Notes under the pieces: model-generated
What the model was told of the DNA's origin: nothing
The model's input: the letters and a program-made list of their open reading frames with translations, nothing else
Databases searched by the model: none
In this document: in pieces, positions 22,303 through 33,335 of the stretch
How the letters are laid out: every line of letters begins with the position of its first letter
Position numbering within the stretch: position 1 is the stretch's first letter
NCBI GenBank assembly: GCA_025991245.1
Contig: BQMJ01000012.1
Location: 124,001-188,000 of the forward strand
Reading direction: 5' to 3'
Origin: Galdieria partita
Taxonomy: Eukaryota; Rhodophyta; Bangiophyceae; Galdieriales; Galdieriaceae
DNA length: 64,000 bases
Position numbers and translations under genes: made by a program

Positions 22303-22567
22303 AACGTTGAAATAATCAACTCTCCCCAAAAGCAATAATAATATAGAAATGGCTATCTCATGTGGGATGATTTCAACTACCCAACGGATATACTGGCATG
22401 ACAAGACTCCATTGATTACATATCTTTTGACAAACTGCTTACAACCAACTCAGTTTGATTGCCTTGTACTGTTGATACAAAGTAGCAAACTTGTTTCCAG
22501 TAGCAGATGATGAAACCATTGTCGGAAAATTCATATTTTGGATTGGAGACACTTGATTTTTCTGTTC

Positions 22568-24739
22568 ATGACCAACCGAAAGTTACAAGCAGAGATAGAC
22601 AAGGTACTGAGAAAAGTGGAAGAAGGTGCTACCCAATTTGAAGAAATATGGTTAAAGGTATACGACTCTTCTTCCTTTGCACAAAAGGAGAAACATGAAA
22701 ACGACTTGAAACGGGAGATTAAGAAGCTTCAGAGACTGCGCGACCAGTTGAAGGTTTGGCAGAATGATTCTTCTATAAAAGACAAAAGCAAAATTGACTC
22801 GGCACGAAAACTGATTGAAGAGAAAATGGAAAAGTTCAAGGTTTGTGAAAGGGAAACCAAGACAAAAGCCTTTTCCAAAGAAGGGCTTTCTTTGGACAGG
22901 ACTGATCCGAAGAACAGAGAAAAACAAAAGATACGCGAATGGGTAACAGAGTGCATCAATTCCCTTCGCGTTCAGTGCGATACAATGGAAGCTGAAGTAG
23001 AAGCGTTTTCCAACTCGAAGAAGAAAAAGGGAGACAACGAAAAACTTGCCTCTTTGAGTCATAGACTTGCTCGTCACCGTTATCATATTGATATGCTGGA
23101 ACGCTTGCTAAGAGCTGTAGATAATGAAAATGTTTCTTTCGAGGATGCCTCTGAACTGAAAGAAAGTGTGGAATACTATGTATATAATAACGACGATCCA
23201 GACTTTGTAGAAGATACAAGTGTTTATGAATCTTTAAACTTGGAAAAAGCTATCAACATTATGCCTGCAGCAACGGTTTCATTGGAAAGTGGGGTTGCTG
23301 GCAAACCTGAAGAATCCAGTTCTTCAAAGACTTCAGAGGAGGCGATAGGGAAGACAAAAACCACTATGACGGATACAAGTACTTCTCAAACGGCGAATAA
23401 GCTTTCAACTGCACAGCAGCCAACCGGAAATAAGGAAGTTTCTCCCAAAACAATTCTTTCTACAAAGAATACTAATAGTAGTAGTACTAACAACCGAGGT
23501 ATTGGAAGTTCACCTCGTCCAACTGCACCTTTTTCAACAAAAAACAATGCGGTGAGCAAGAACAGTGCAACAGCTACTCCTGCAGTAGTCAATTCTCGTT
23601 CAGAAGTGAACATACCTGTACCGAATGCTTGGGGAAATGGCACCACCAATAGTGCAAGCAAGATAGTGAACTCTGCCAATCCATCTTTGAAGAGTAGCCC
23701 TCCTAGAAGACCTTTTGCCGCAGCAGTCCTTGAAGGATTGCAGTCTTCAAGAAAGGATGACCGTTCGTCATCATCAGAAACTCCTGAAGAAGAGCGATTA
23801 TCGGTGCAGAAACAGAGTTCAGTAGGATATTCGACAACAAACAAATTTTCATTTGTCGAGTCGGAAAAGATGGATGAAACAGAAAAGTATTCCTCTCAAG
23901 TAAAGTCGGATAGATTGACCAATTCCTCAAAATGGGTTCCACGATCGCAGGCATTGTCTTCAAGTGATGAGTCGATAAAACTGGTTAGCAGAAAGATGAA
24001 ACAAAGGATGGACGAGAATTTAGCCAATTCATTAGGTCAAGATGGCGGTGGTGAAGCTTCTGCTGATGCTTCGGAGGAAACCCCGACACTTTCAGGATCG
24101 AATGATAGTGATCGTTCGGATGGAGGAAAAGAACTGGCAAGTAGTCGATTATCTATGAGTTCTTCACCAAGTAGTCCCAATGTACAGGGCTCCTATCCTT
24201 CGAGCAAACATTCGACTCCGTTTATTCAAAATGATACTAGCTTGACAGAAGGAGCGTTGAGTGGCACATTTCGTCAAGAAGAAAGAATTGCTACTCAAAC
24301 TCTGTTAGACGCATCGTTGCGTTGTATGCCGGAACCATTAGATGTTGATTTACCGAAGAATTATATTCCTAGAAATCCGAGCAAGTTTGTTCCAAGTTGT
24401 TTTCCTACTGCTCCACCTCCCATGTTATTGAGTCCTTCATTATTTCAACATTTTGACACTGATACTCTATTTTTTATATTTTATTTTCAACCCGGAACTT
24501 ATCAACAGTATTTAGCAGCGAAAGAGTTGAAGAGACAATCTTGGAGGTTTCATCGAAAGTATATGACTTGGTTCCAACGACATGAGGAACCTCAAGTGGT
24601 TGAAAGTGATTACGAACAAGGCACTTATGTATATTTTGACTATGCGTTGAATGATGATGCAGGATGGTGTCAAAGGATCAAATCAGAGTTTACTTTTGAA
24701 TATGCTTACTTAGAAGACGAGTTACCGATAGATTCCTAA
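22568..24739 (+). CDS. CCR4-NOT complex subunit NOT3/NOT5
   Basis: This is a subunit of the CCR4-NOT deadenylase that shortens mRNA poly(A) tails. It is one exon of 723 residues. The N-terminal coiled coil (RKLQAEIDKVLRKVEEG, then VYDSSSFAQKEKHENDLKRE and TDPKNREKQ) matches the NOT3/NOT5 N-terminal domain. A long Ser/Thr/Asn-rich disordered middle (about residues 250-590) follows. The C-terminal NOT box runs from FIFYFQPGTYQQYLAAKEL through WFQRHEEP to the acidic end. The start is the ATG just before NRKLQAEIDK; nothing upstream in frame looks coding. Confidence 0.93.
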   Translation: MTNRKLQAEIDKVLRKVEEGATQFEEIWLKVYDSSSFAQKEKHENDLKREIKKLQRLRDQLKVWQNDSSIKDKSKIDSARKLIEEKMEKFKVCERETKTKAFSKEGLSLDRTDPKNREKQKIREWVTECINSLRVQCDTMEAEVEAFSNSKKKKGDNEKLASLSHRLARHRYHIDMLERLLRAVDNENVSFEDASELKESVEYYVYNNDDPDFVEDTSVYESLNLEKAINIMPAATVSLESGVAGKPEESSSSKTSEEAIGKTKTTMTDTSTSQTANKLSTAQQPTGNKEVSPKTILSTKNTNSSSTNNRGIGSSPRPTAPFSTKNNAVSKNSATATPAVVNSRSEVNIPVPNAWGNGTTNSASKIVNSANPSLKSSPPRRPFAAAVLEGLQSSRKDDRSSSSETPEEERLSVQKQSSVGYSTTNKFSFVESEKMDETEKYSSQVKSDRLTNSSKWVPRSQALSSSDESIKLVSRKMKQRMDENLANSLGQDGGGEASADASEETPTLSGSNDSDRSDGGKELASSRLSMSSSPSSPNVQGSYPSSKHSTPFIQNDTSLTEGALSGTFRQEERIATQTLLDASLRCMPEPLDVDLPKNYIPRNPSKFVPSCFPTAPPPMLLSPSLFQHFDTDTLFFIFYFQPGTYQQYLAAKELKRQSWRFHRKYMTWFQRHEEPQVVESDYEQGTYVYFDYALNDDAGWCQRIKSEFTFEYAYLEDELPIDS

Positions 24740-25159
24740 TAGTTTCAGGATAAAACATCAATCAACTTAGCACGATTCATTTTGATTATCAATAATCACT
24801 TTGGGAAAACTCTGTTTCACTGCTTTTGTTACAAACGATATAAGTAGACCAACGGAATCGTCTCATTGTGGAGACTAGTTGGTACTTTTGTTAAAGTATT
24901 ATCCACCTTTTATGGACTACCTTGAGTCAATAAGAACTCATGTCATACCAAAAGTATCATTCACTTTGGCAAACAACTGGAATCCATTCATCCACTGTCT
25001 ATTCAATGCGTTGATTATCAAAAGGCGGAGATTGGGTTGGCCATCTGGCACTTGGAATGAGGGATTCCTCCCCCAATAGAAAATCTTTCCGTTGGGCAAC
25101 AGGTGTTTCCGCATTTCTCGTTCCACTCTTTTGAATAGCAATTCCTTCCTTGGCGAAAA
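24740..25159. other. Intergenic stretch after NOT3
   Basis: 420 bases with several overlapping open frames on both strands, none with a clear start plus family match. Nothing is supported here. Confidence 0.3.
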
Positions 25160-25467
25160 ATGATTGCTTCAAACGAAATGATTTCCAAAGGTACACAAGT
25201 AGAATTGATAAGAAGAAGAAACAGTGACTCTTTGTTACCTTCAAAAGCAGAAAGGTTGGTTATGAAAACGTTGGAATACTTCTATGTTGACAGTGAATGT
25301 CCAGTTTAAAGGAAGGCTTCAAAGAAGTAGAAGAAGAACACAAGCAGGCCTTAAAAAGACTAGAGAAACGCTATAGAAATGCGTTTAGACAACTGCACTT
25401 GAAACATAGAGTCTGCAAAGTATTGAAAACCAAGAGTAGTGGAGGTGCAACAAAGGAAGAACAGTGA
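25160..25467 (+). CDS. Small highly charged protein, unknown
   Basis: Two exons are proposed: 25160-25258 and 25312-25467, joined in phase 0 across a 53-nt GT-AG intron. The product is 84 residues. The second exon encodes a strongly helical, charged segment (EVEEEHKQALKRLEKRY) followed by a basic tail, which suggests a short coiled coil or a nucleic-acid-binding helix. I do not recognise a family. Competing open frames exist on the minus strand, so this is a moderate guess based on codon character, a clean intron and an ATG. It is convergent with telomerase, 193 bases apart. Confidence 0.42.
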
Positions 25468-25660
25468 GACCACCTCGGTTGAAGAAGAGGCCTTTGGGGT
25501 AATAATGTCTCTTCAACCTCTCGTTCTGAGGTTCAGAAGGGAGTGTTTGAAGAAGGAAACATTATCACAGTGAATATCATTATTTGTAAATAGGAATGGT
25601 TGTGGTGGTTGATAGATAAAATGCCTACTGGTTGAGTTTCCATTTGAGATCAATGTGGGG

Positions 25661-28600
25661 TCATAATTTATTGGCAAGTTTCCATAATGTGGGAGACTGT
25701 AGAACAAGATACTGTTGCAGTTCTGTTTGGTAAGATAAAGGCCTACACTCGAAACAAACTCCAAGCTCTCTTGCAACGGGAGATAACCAGCTGGAACACT
25801 TGGTCTTTCGTTTTGTCAGCCTTTCTGCAATGCACCTAGTACCGATCACTTTATCAGTCAAACTCCACGACTTGAGATACATGTCTCACTTAAAGGCAAA
25901 TAAGCAAACATCACCAATCAACGACCAAGAAAGAGGAAATCTACAGTCAACTGAGCGAGCAACCTCACAAGTTGCCCGAGAACGCACCAAACGTATCATA
26001 CTTGGACAACAAGTATCCACTATGATGCGGACACAAGGAGGCCAATGCTGTATGTCAAAGCTTCGTTTTTGGAACAAAAATATTTGCCTTGACAAGACGG
26101 TCGACTGTCTTCCTATTTGTTGAAGGAAACTTGCACTTACCCAAAATATTTTATCGCGAATAGAAGACTCGCTTGAAATATGTTGAGAACAACTGTTCGT
26201 TGGCTGTTGATATTGCCGTCAATGAGTATAGCGTGGAACTAGTAATCATGAAATAAACAGTATGACTCATGGAAAGGAAGTCTCTTACCTTCATAGAAAA
26301 CACTTGCTGTGCTCTGTGCAACAAAGTTTCCATACATGATTCGGAAGCTTTGAAAGATAGAGTATCGTAGATGGAAGAATCGAAATAACGAGAATAGTCA
26401 ACTGTTATCTAAAATTGTCCAGTATCAAACATTGCATATTGGATACGCGTTCATAGTTGACACTTACCTCGAGGTTTTGGCAGTGAATGAGTAGTCCACA
26501 CCATGGCAATTGGGTGACATTTCCTCGTAAAGTTTGTTTGTTTTGTAGATTTTGTTGATTCATCATTTCTTCTCCTGTATAAGTTCGAGTCTTGTTTGGA
26601 TTAATACAAAGTCCGTAGGATGGAGATCCGTTGTTCATGACATGAAGAAATTGTAATATCCTTTTCCTCTCAGAACTTATATAGAGGAAATCATCGACGA
26701 GCCTTAGACTCGAATGAACTTCCTCTTTGTCTTGTTCAATGGTTGAAAGACAAGGGTTAAGACACTGGCGTTCGAAATGACCATAATAAAGGGAAGCTAT
26801 CCTAGAGGAAAGTGTCATTCCTTGAGGTATTCCTTGTCTTTGAAGATAAAGTCCATTTCGGAAGAGGACTATATTGTTCATCAAACGTTGTCTCAATACA
26901 TTCAATATTGCTTCTCGTGAGAGAACAATTCGTGATACTTGATCAGTAATAATAGCCTTTTTGAATTTGTTCGCAATCTGATTTCTGCATAATAGCAGAA
27001 AATGAGACTCTTCGAGAGGATCGTTGCAAACTACCTTCTCAAATTTGGTAAGAATAGGCTTGGCATTTTGATGAGTTCTTGTACAGTTAATATAAAACGA
27101 AAAACTTTGTCCAGCATCAACTCACCTAAATGTTGCACAAAATCGAAGAACAACATATTCATCTTCTTGGAAGAGTTCCGGAAGAATCTTCTCAGTTACA
27201 AGTCCAAGTTGAATGGTATCGAAAGCATTGGAAATATCTACTGCTGCCATATACATGGGAGGCTTTCCCACTGCTTTCCATTTTTGCTTTAGTTTCAACC
27301 AAGCAAAATAAATTTCATCAAGTGACAATACACAAGATGCGAAGAGAGAAGGGTTTTTTCGTCTTTCAAATTCCATGATGGCTTGTATATTTGTTAAGAC
27401 TTGATTGTTTAAGTGAGAATTGTTTCTTCGTAGTCTCATTCTTTTCCCGTTTTGTTGAAGACATGATTGGATTGGAATTTGTATTTTACGTAGCCCTGAG
27501 GTTTTGGGAAGCAGTCGAAGTTGAGAAAAGGTTGAGGTTTCCTGTGAAGGAATATAAAGTTGACTCAGAAATAATAGCTGCATACATACCTCGGAATGTA
27601 AGTGGGAGCGTAAACGTTGGAAGGGATACGAGTCCACATGAAGAGAAGAATGAAAGAGATTCTCGATACGCTTCCATACATCTATTCGATAGTGTAATAT
27701 TCTTTTGCGAAACATTTCAGAGTCGGTGCTATGGAAACATGCAGTTAGAATAGGTTTCACAATAGAATAAACAATCCATCGTATCAATTGATAGAATCTT
27801 CTCTGACGATACTGCAATTGTGTTGGATTGCTCGTGTTCTGATGAATAGTCAATATATGGGTAAAAGAGAGAAATGGCTTACTTTGGATGCAATCCACGG
27901 TAAAGAATAGAGATCCATTGCTTGCATTAATTGCTGAATGGAGAGTTCGTCATCTCTTCTCAATCGAACCAAATGTGCCAACCATTTGTGGAATATATAT
28001 CTATTCCTAGTTGTTCCCCAAAGTTGTTGTGGAATAATCAACGAACAAAGTGTAGTTAGAAATCTAGTAACATGTCGAGGTCGAGAGTATCCATGCACTA
28101 AACGAGCAAAGAGATCCCGTTGTTGTTGTTGTTGGTCATTACTCGTTTCACTGTTGATGGACTTTTTCGATTCCAATCTTTTACAACAACTTTCAGATGA
28201 CAAACGAACTTTCTTGTCAATAGAAATATCATACAACGGATTGTGTTTCCTTTTGACACCTATATGAGACTTGCTGGAGACAACATTTAAAGCTGGTGAT
28301 GGTAAAGGACAACATCTTTTCAAGATTCCAACAATCTTACATTTCTTACAACGTCGGATTACTCTTAACAACAACGGAAGGATCTTTCTGTCATGTTGAC
28401 AGATTCTTTTCTTCTTCATCATGTTCAAGTTATGTTTACTCTCATGGGAACAACTATCATTAGGAAGTGTAAATTTCTGGAAAATACTTTGATATAATAT
28501 TCTCGCACCAGACATTGTTGGTGATAACATAGGAAACAATATGGGAGATTCTCCTCTCAGCTGCAACGGCGAGTGGTGGCCTTTGTAAAGAATCGACTGA

Positions 28601-29387
28601 GCCATCCAATGGTCGTTATGCGATGAGGCAAGTGTCACTTGTCTCATTGGATTGTCTAATTTCTTGCAGCAATTTTTAGATGATTGTATGTTGTCGTTTT
28701 GATAATAAGAAGAGCTGGTTATGGGTTCTCCACAAAGTTGTACCAAACATTGATTTCTTCCGACTGGAAGCAACAAAGTACATTTTGTCAACCAATACAA
28801 CATAATTTCATCTCCAACCAATGACAAAAGCTGTTGCCAAGGAGTGCTTTTTAAATGTTTGATGATAGTATTGGATGTCTGTTGTTGTGACAAGGAAGAA
28901 TAATGATGAGCAGTCTTTCTTCCATACACTAAAACGTTTGTGCTGTTGGATTTGGTAAGTTTGAGTACTGCAAGATCTACCAACTAGATAACATATGACA
29001 ATCAGAATACATATCTAAGAATAATAATACGTCAGACTATACCTCTGCTTGAGTCAAATACTGGCATCTATCTACTGTTCTCTCCGTTTTAGGATAACTG
29101 CAGCGACTACAAATAATCAGGTTGCGCCGTAAATTTTCAAACTTGGGGTTTCTGTTGTTGTTGAGAGTGGAGGAGGAGGAGGAGGAGGAGGAGAGTGAAG
29201 TATAGTAAGGCTGGTTACTTTGTTTCCTTCTTCTTTGTCGGCGCTTTTTAGATGAAGATAGTTTCTGATTGGACGATTGCTTTATAGACTCTAGAAAACT
29301 AGAAACACTATAAACGTGTTGAAAGTATTTTCTAGCTTCTTTTCGAAGTCTTTGCAGAGATGTATTGGTTTTGATATCCAATGCCAT
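25661..29387 (-). CDS. TERT: Telomerase reverse transcriptase (TERT)
   Basis: This is the catalytic subunit that adds telomeric repeats using its RNA template. Eight exons (29387-29043, 28983-27883, 27838-27126, 27077-26468, 26408-26289, 26238-26141, 26087-25890, 25835-25661) give 1119 residues with unbroken phase. The RNA-binding domain has the CP motif (PWQQLLSLVGDEIM, about 163-176) and the QFP/T region (IPQQLWGTTRNRYIF, about 430-445). RT motifs are 2 (LRLLPKTSGLRKI, 589-601), A (AAVDISNAFDTI, Asp683), B' (QGIPQG, 801-806), C (RLVDDFL, Asp848-849), D and E (WCGLLI). A helical C-terminal extension follows. All three catalytic aspartates are present. The N-terminal 115 residues are basic with a serine tract; a classic TEN domain is not obvious. 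Splice sites of the last three introns are the least certain. Confidence 0.93.
29169..29193 (+). repeat. GGA trinucleotide microsatellite
   Basis: About eight GGA units lie inside the first exon of the telomerase gene, where on the minus strand they encode a run of serines. Confidence 0.85.
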
Positions 29388-29596
29388 CAGAATTCAAAAA
29401 GTCATTTCGGAAAAGAATGGCGCCAGAAGCATTTCTTTTGAGTATCCAACGAAGAGAAAACTTTATTCAACAAACTACGAGTAAGAAAACGCAGTCACAT
29501 ATTTCCCACATTTCGTTCTTTCTTCCCAACTGCCAACTCAACCTTGAATATTCTACTACAAAGTGAATAGAAAAATATGGAAAAAAAGAATCGTTC

Positions 29597-30006
29597 TTAC
29601 TTTCCACCCATCTTCATGATACGTTGTTGTTCGGCATACCATGAAGAAAACGGAACCAGTTTAGTTGTATAAACGTTTTGCAATTCTCTTCCACTGAAAC
29701 CTCTTGACTAGAGAATGTGATAGAGTTTGTCGTTTCTTTGTCCACTTAAAACTTTCATACCTGACTAGGTTGACAATAGGTAATCTTAAAACAACGACCA
29801 TCATTAGTAACCCCTGAGTTTTTATACTTGACTCCACCCAGAGTACCTAAAGTTGAACCGTTCATCCCAAATGAAGACGCCACTAACGCAGTTTTCTTAT
29901 AAGGACGAGATTTCACTTTGGGGACAACACTAGGACATGATATGAATTGCCCTTTGGATATCTTGGTTTGACCAAAAGGACTAAAGAGATGTACAAAACC
30001 AAACAT
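29597..30006 (-). CDS. Phycobilisome small core-linker-like protein (ApcC/CpcD domain), plastid-targeted
   Basis: The protein is expected to cap or organise allophycocyanin in the phycobilisome core, in the plastid. Two exons (30006-29761 and 29707-29597) with a 53-nt intron give 118 residues. The C-terminal part reads CFKITYCQPSQ, then GRELQNVYTTKLVPFSSWY and EQQRIMKMGGK, which closely matches the 7.8-kDa core linker ApcC. The first 60 or so residues are Ser/Lys/Pro-rich with few acids, consistent with a plastid transit peptide. ApcC itself is normally plastid-encoded in red algae, so this is either a nuclear paralogue or an extra linker. The match ends at MGGK, lacking the ApcC tail. The gene lies between telomerase and the NifU-type gene. 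Confidence 0.88.
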
Positions 30007-30106
30007 GTTGTATAGAAGAGAAACAACAAGAGGAGGTCAAAGGGGAGATTGGCTCAGTCACCACCACCACCACGAAAGAGAGATGAAAGGATGATGCTCC
30101 CATCTT

Positions 30107-31546
30107 TTATTCAAAGACAATAGAGACTTGGGATTCCAGTTTTTCCTTCAAAGCCAATTCAATCCCATATTTCTAATCCCATTCAGTCATATCTTTTCAT
30201 ACATAAAACAGTAAACTTACAATCTTATCAGGTCCTTGGTATAATAGAAACACTTGATTATTCTCTACACGAGTAACTGAGATAGACCCTCCCAAACCTA
30301 CGATGGCAGGTCTAATTTCTTCCAATAGCGACTCACAACGCTCTATTCTCTTTTAAGTATATTTCAATAATATAAAGAATAGCATACCTTTCAATGGAAT
30401 AGTTGTCACCGACGCTACCTCTGAATGGGCTATTATTTCTCCAATATTGGGAAACCGCTGTCTCAATATACGCTCTATACCCAACTTCATAGTGGTCGTC
30501 GAACTTGGACAAGTACCACAAGCACCTTGAAGTAATAATACAACATTACGATTGTTATCCACGGATAGCACCTTTACATTTCCTCCATCAGACTCCAAAT
30601 AGGGTCTCACTTCATCCAAGGCAAGATGCACATTTTCCACAGTAAGAGAAACATCATTGTCAACTTTACTCGAACTGGAGTCGTTAATGACTCGATTCTC
30701 ATTTGTTACGACATCAACTGACTCAAAAGGACTGGTTACTGAACCCTGGAAAACTTTCTTAGTCTGTTGTTCGATTACTTGACTCCAATCTCCTTCCGAT
30801 ATAGCGTGGATAGTAGGATCTTTTTCAAATATTTCCCTGGATTCTTCATCTATAAGAGAAGGATCAGCCATTGCCTTTCTCAATTTGAACTTTTTCTCTT
30901 CATAAGTGGACATTCTATCAGGTTCCACGTCACTTGCTACAAATTGGGTTGCTTCCTTTATACTTTTGGCCCAAAGTTTGGACTCTTCACTGTTTTCAAC
31001 GTTTCCTGGAGGTCTAAAACCCAATTCCGCAATCCACTCTTGTTGACAATGCTCCATTTCCTTGCGCCTCGGAAAGTCCCAAGTCTTGAGTCTTAACCAT
31101 GCGACATCTCTTTCTGAAAGAGCTTCTCTGTGTGCTTTCAAAGCAAAACAAACGTCTCTAGATATTCCAATGAATCGGATTTCGCGGTCTTCATCATAAA
31201 CTGCGTAAACTGCACCCACTTTCTCGTCTTCCATTCCATTGAGAAACAGGTCGACAGGCAACCACTTGGAGCCATCTGATCGAAACTTGACTTGATGTTT
31301 GTCTGGGGCTATATGCTCTTCCTCTCCACGAGAATAGAGAGTTTCATGCAGTGATTTATGTCCTTCTGGTACGGAGTTGTCATCTATGACAAAGTTGGAA
31401 GTCAATGGAATATCTTTAAACTCCTTGTTGGCATTTGCTTTCCAACGACAGGGCAAGAAGAATTGTTTTCCTCTTGAATGGTATGAAAGGTTTCTAGAGT
31501 GATGGAAACAAGTATTTTTGAATAGACCAAGACTATGAAGGAACAT
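30107..31546 (-). CDS. NifU-type iron-sulphur scaffold with N-terminal GIY-YIG-like domain, plastid-type
   Basis: Three exons (31546-30388, 30342-30221, 30172-30107) give 448 residues. The start ATG opens a Ser/His/Arg-rich leader (MFLHSLGLFKNTCFHHSRNL) consistent with an organelle transit peptide. Residues of about 100-190 hold a GIY-YIG-like domain (GAVYAVYDEDREIRFIGISR), as in plant GrxS16. The NFU domain follows (LDEVRPYLESDGGNV) with its cluster-binding CGTCPSS. A second NFU-like repeat without the CxxC closes the protein, as in plant plastid NFU1-3. The role would be assembly or transfer of Fe-S clusters. The start codon lies only 37 bases past the stop of the upstream eIF3d gene. Confidence 0.88.
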
Positions 31547-31583
31547 GAGCAATCTCACAATCTCATCCACAACAACGAATGTT

Positions 31584-33311
31584 TTATTCCGTTCGAATGG
31601 TGATTTCCTCTTCTTCTTCCTCTTCTTCTTCTTTTTCTGCATCGCCATCTTCATCAAATGCATCTTCAGGAACTGAATAAAGTCTAATAATTGGCTTATT
31701 GGGATCCTTCATAATAACTGCTTTACTTTCTTCATCCATGTGCTTGAAACAGAGTTGAATCAATTGAAGGAATATACCCCAACTGTTATTCAAGTTCAAA
31801 CCAATCTGTGCTGCAAACTCTCTTGGCTTGTATGTCTGAATACCCAATATCACGTGATTAGTGTTATCTCTTGGTGAGACTCGGGAGACAAAACCTAACT
31901 TGAGTTGATCCGCTCCACATAAGAATGAGCCAAGAGTCCAACGAGTCAATTTTGCAGCATTGTTTTTCAACTCTGTAGCAAATACTGCTCCTCGTTGGGA
32001 GTCTAACTTGTTTCTCCAATCACTGCCACTACCAGGTTTCGTGTTTAAATCAGGTACTTCATTCAACGCCTTCAAAGACACGAATAATGGAGTTTCTTCC
32101 TCTCTGGCTGGTTTCAATACTGCATCGAATTCCGTACGAACTACTATTTCATATTCTCCCAAAGTCCATTTTCTATAACGATATCCAACCGATGCAACTC
32201 GTTCATCTTCTTCAGCAAAAGGATTCGGTCGTTGCAATTCATATCTAAAGAGCAAATACTCTCACTACTATACCCATTAACCATTCCATGAACTTACTTT
32301 TGAGAAGAATTAAGAACTGCTTGTGAAAAGTTTTGATTCACTAGGGTTGCTTCGATGGTCAAAGACTGCATGGAATTGACTTGTTCTTCACGAGAAAGAT
32401 TCTTCTCATCTTTAGGAGGATCATGAGCAGTTTCATTCACTGTTAACATGTCAATCATGGAACCCTCTCTTTTATCAAAGAAAAGTTTATCACCAACACG
32501 ATGTACAACAATATCCCAAGAATAAACGGAGCGAGAAGCAGACATCAAAAGAGAAAGAATAGAAGCAGTAATATATATCTTTCCATGTCCCTGACTGGCA
32601 ATCTCTCTAATAACGGGGTCATCCGTAGTACTTACATAATGAAAAGTTCTGTCTTCAAATCTTTCCAGATGCTTTTCTGACTTGACACTGATGCGATCGT
32701 TTGTCTTATCATAGTATTCTAAAACACCACAGGAAACAATATCTTGTGCTTCTGAGACATTGGAAAAAGATAACTTGGACAATTCTGAAAAATTCAGTTC
32801 TTCCTTCAGTACCCAATCAGCTTGCACTTCTATGCTGGCCTTGCGCAACTCTCTTCTACGATCGTCAAAACGACGACGAAAAGCATGGTCCTTGCGATCC
32901 CTTTGAATAAGGTTAGCTAAAAGAATGGTGCAAAAATCAAGGAATACAAGAATACCATTTCTTTGGCCGTTCTCTTTCTTCTTGGTTACGGTTTCGAAAG
33001 TCTCTAAAGTTGGAAGTAGTTCGAGCCAAGAATGGAACTCGAACGTTTCTTCCGTGGGATGCTGCAGTAAATTTAGAGTTGGTTCTACCTTCTACTGTTT
33101 GAAATAGTCCATCTTCGTCTCCATCTAAGCTATATCTATCCGATGGTTTCCCTGTTCTTACGTTGGCTGTCCAGTCAGCTGCCTTTCCTAATCTATCTGT
33201 TTTACTAAACGCCGCATAAGGGATATCACGAAACTTGGTTGGAGGTAAGTCTGCAGGTGGACCCCAACCTTCCAGATTATCGTTTATTTTAGGTGCTCTA
33301 AAGTGTACCAT
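31584..33311 (-). CDS. Translation initiation factor eIF3 subunit D
   Basis: This eIF3 subunit can bind the mRNA cap in other eukaryotes. Three exons (33311-32956, 32900-32298, 32244-31584) give 539 residues, the usual size. The N-terminus has DNLEGWGPPADLP, FRDIPYAAFSKTDRLGKAADW. Central blocks include IVSCGVLEYYDKTNDRIS and the conserved ELQRPNPF restored across the intron at 32245-32297. The C-terminus is a poly-Glu acidic run. The first intron (32901-32955) was chosen from three possibilities because it keeps the frame, has normal length and carries a CTAAC branch-point-like motif. The gene starts 24 bases after the stop of the next helicase gene. Confidence 0.93.
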
Positions 33312-33335
33312 TCCAAAGTACGTTTACACAAAATA

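Noticed and set aside
24938-25244. Minus-strand small proteins overlapping the charged-protein gene
   Set aside because: Several mutually exclusive frames exist and none has both a start and a plausible splice structure; the plus-strand reading is better, though still moderate.
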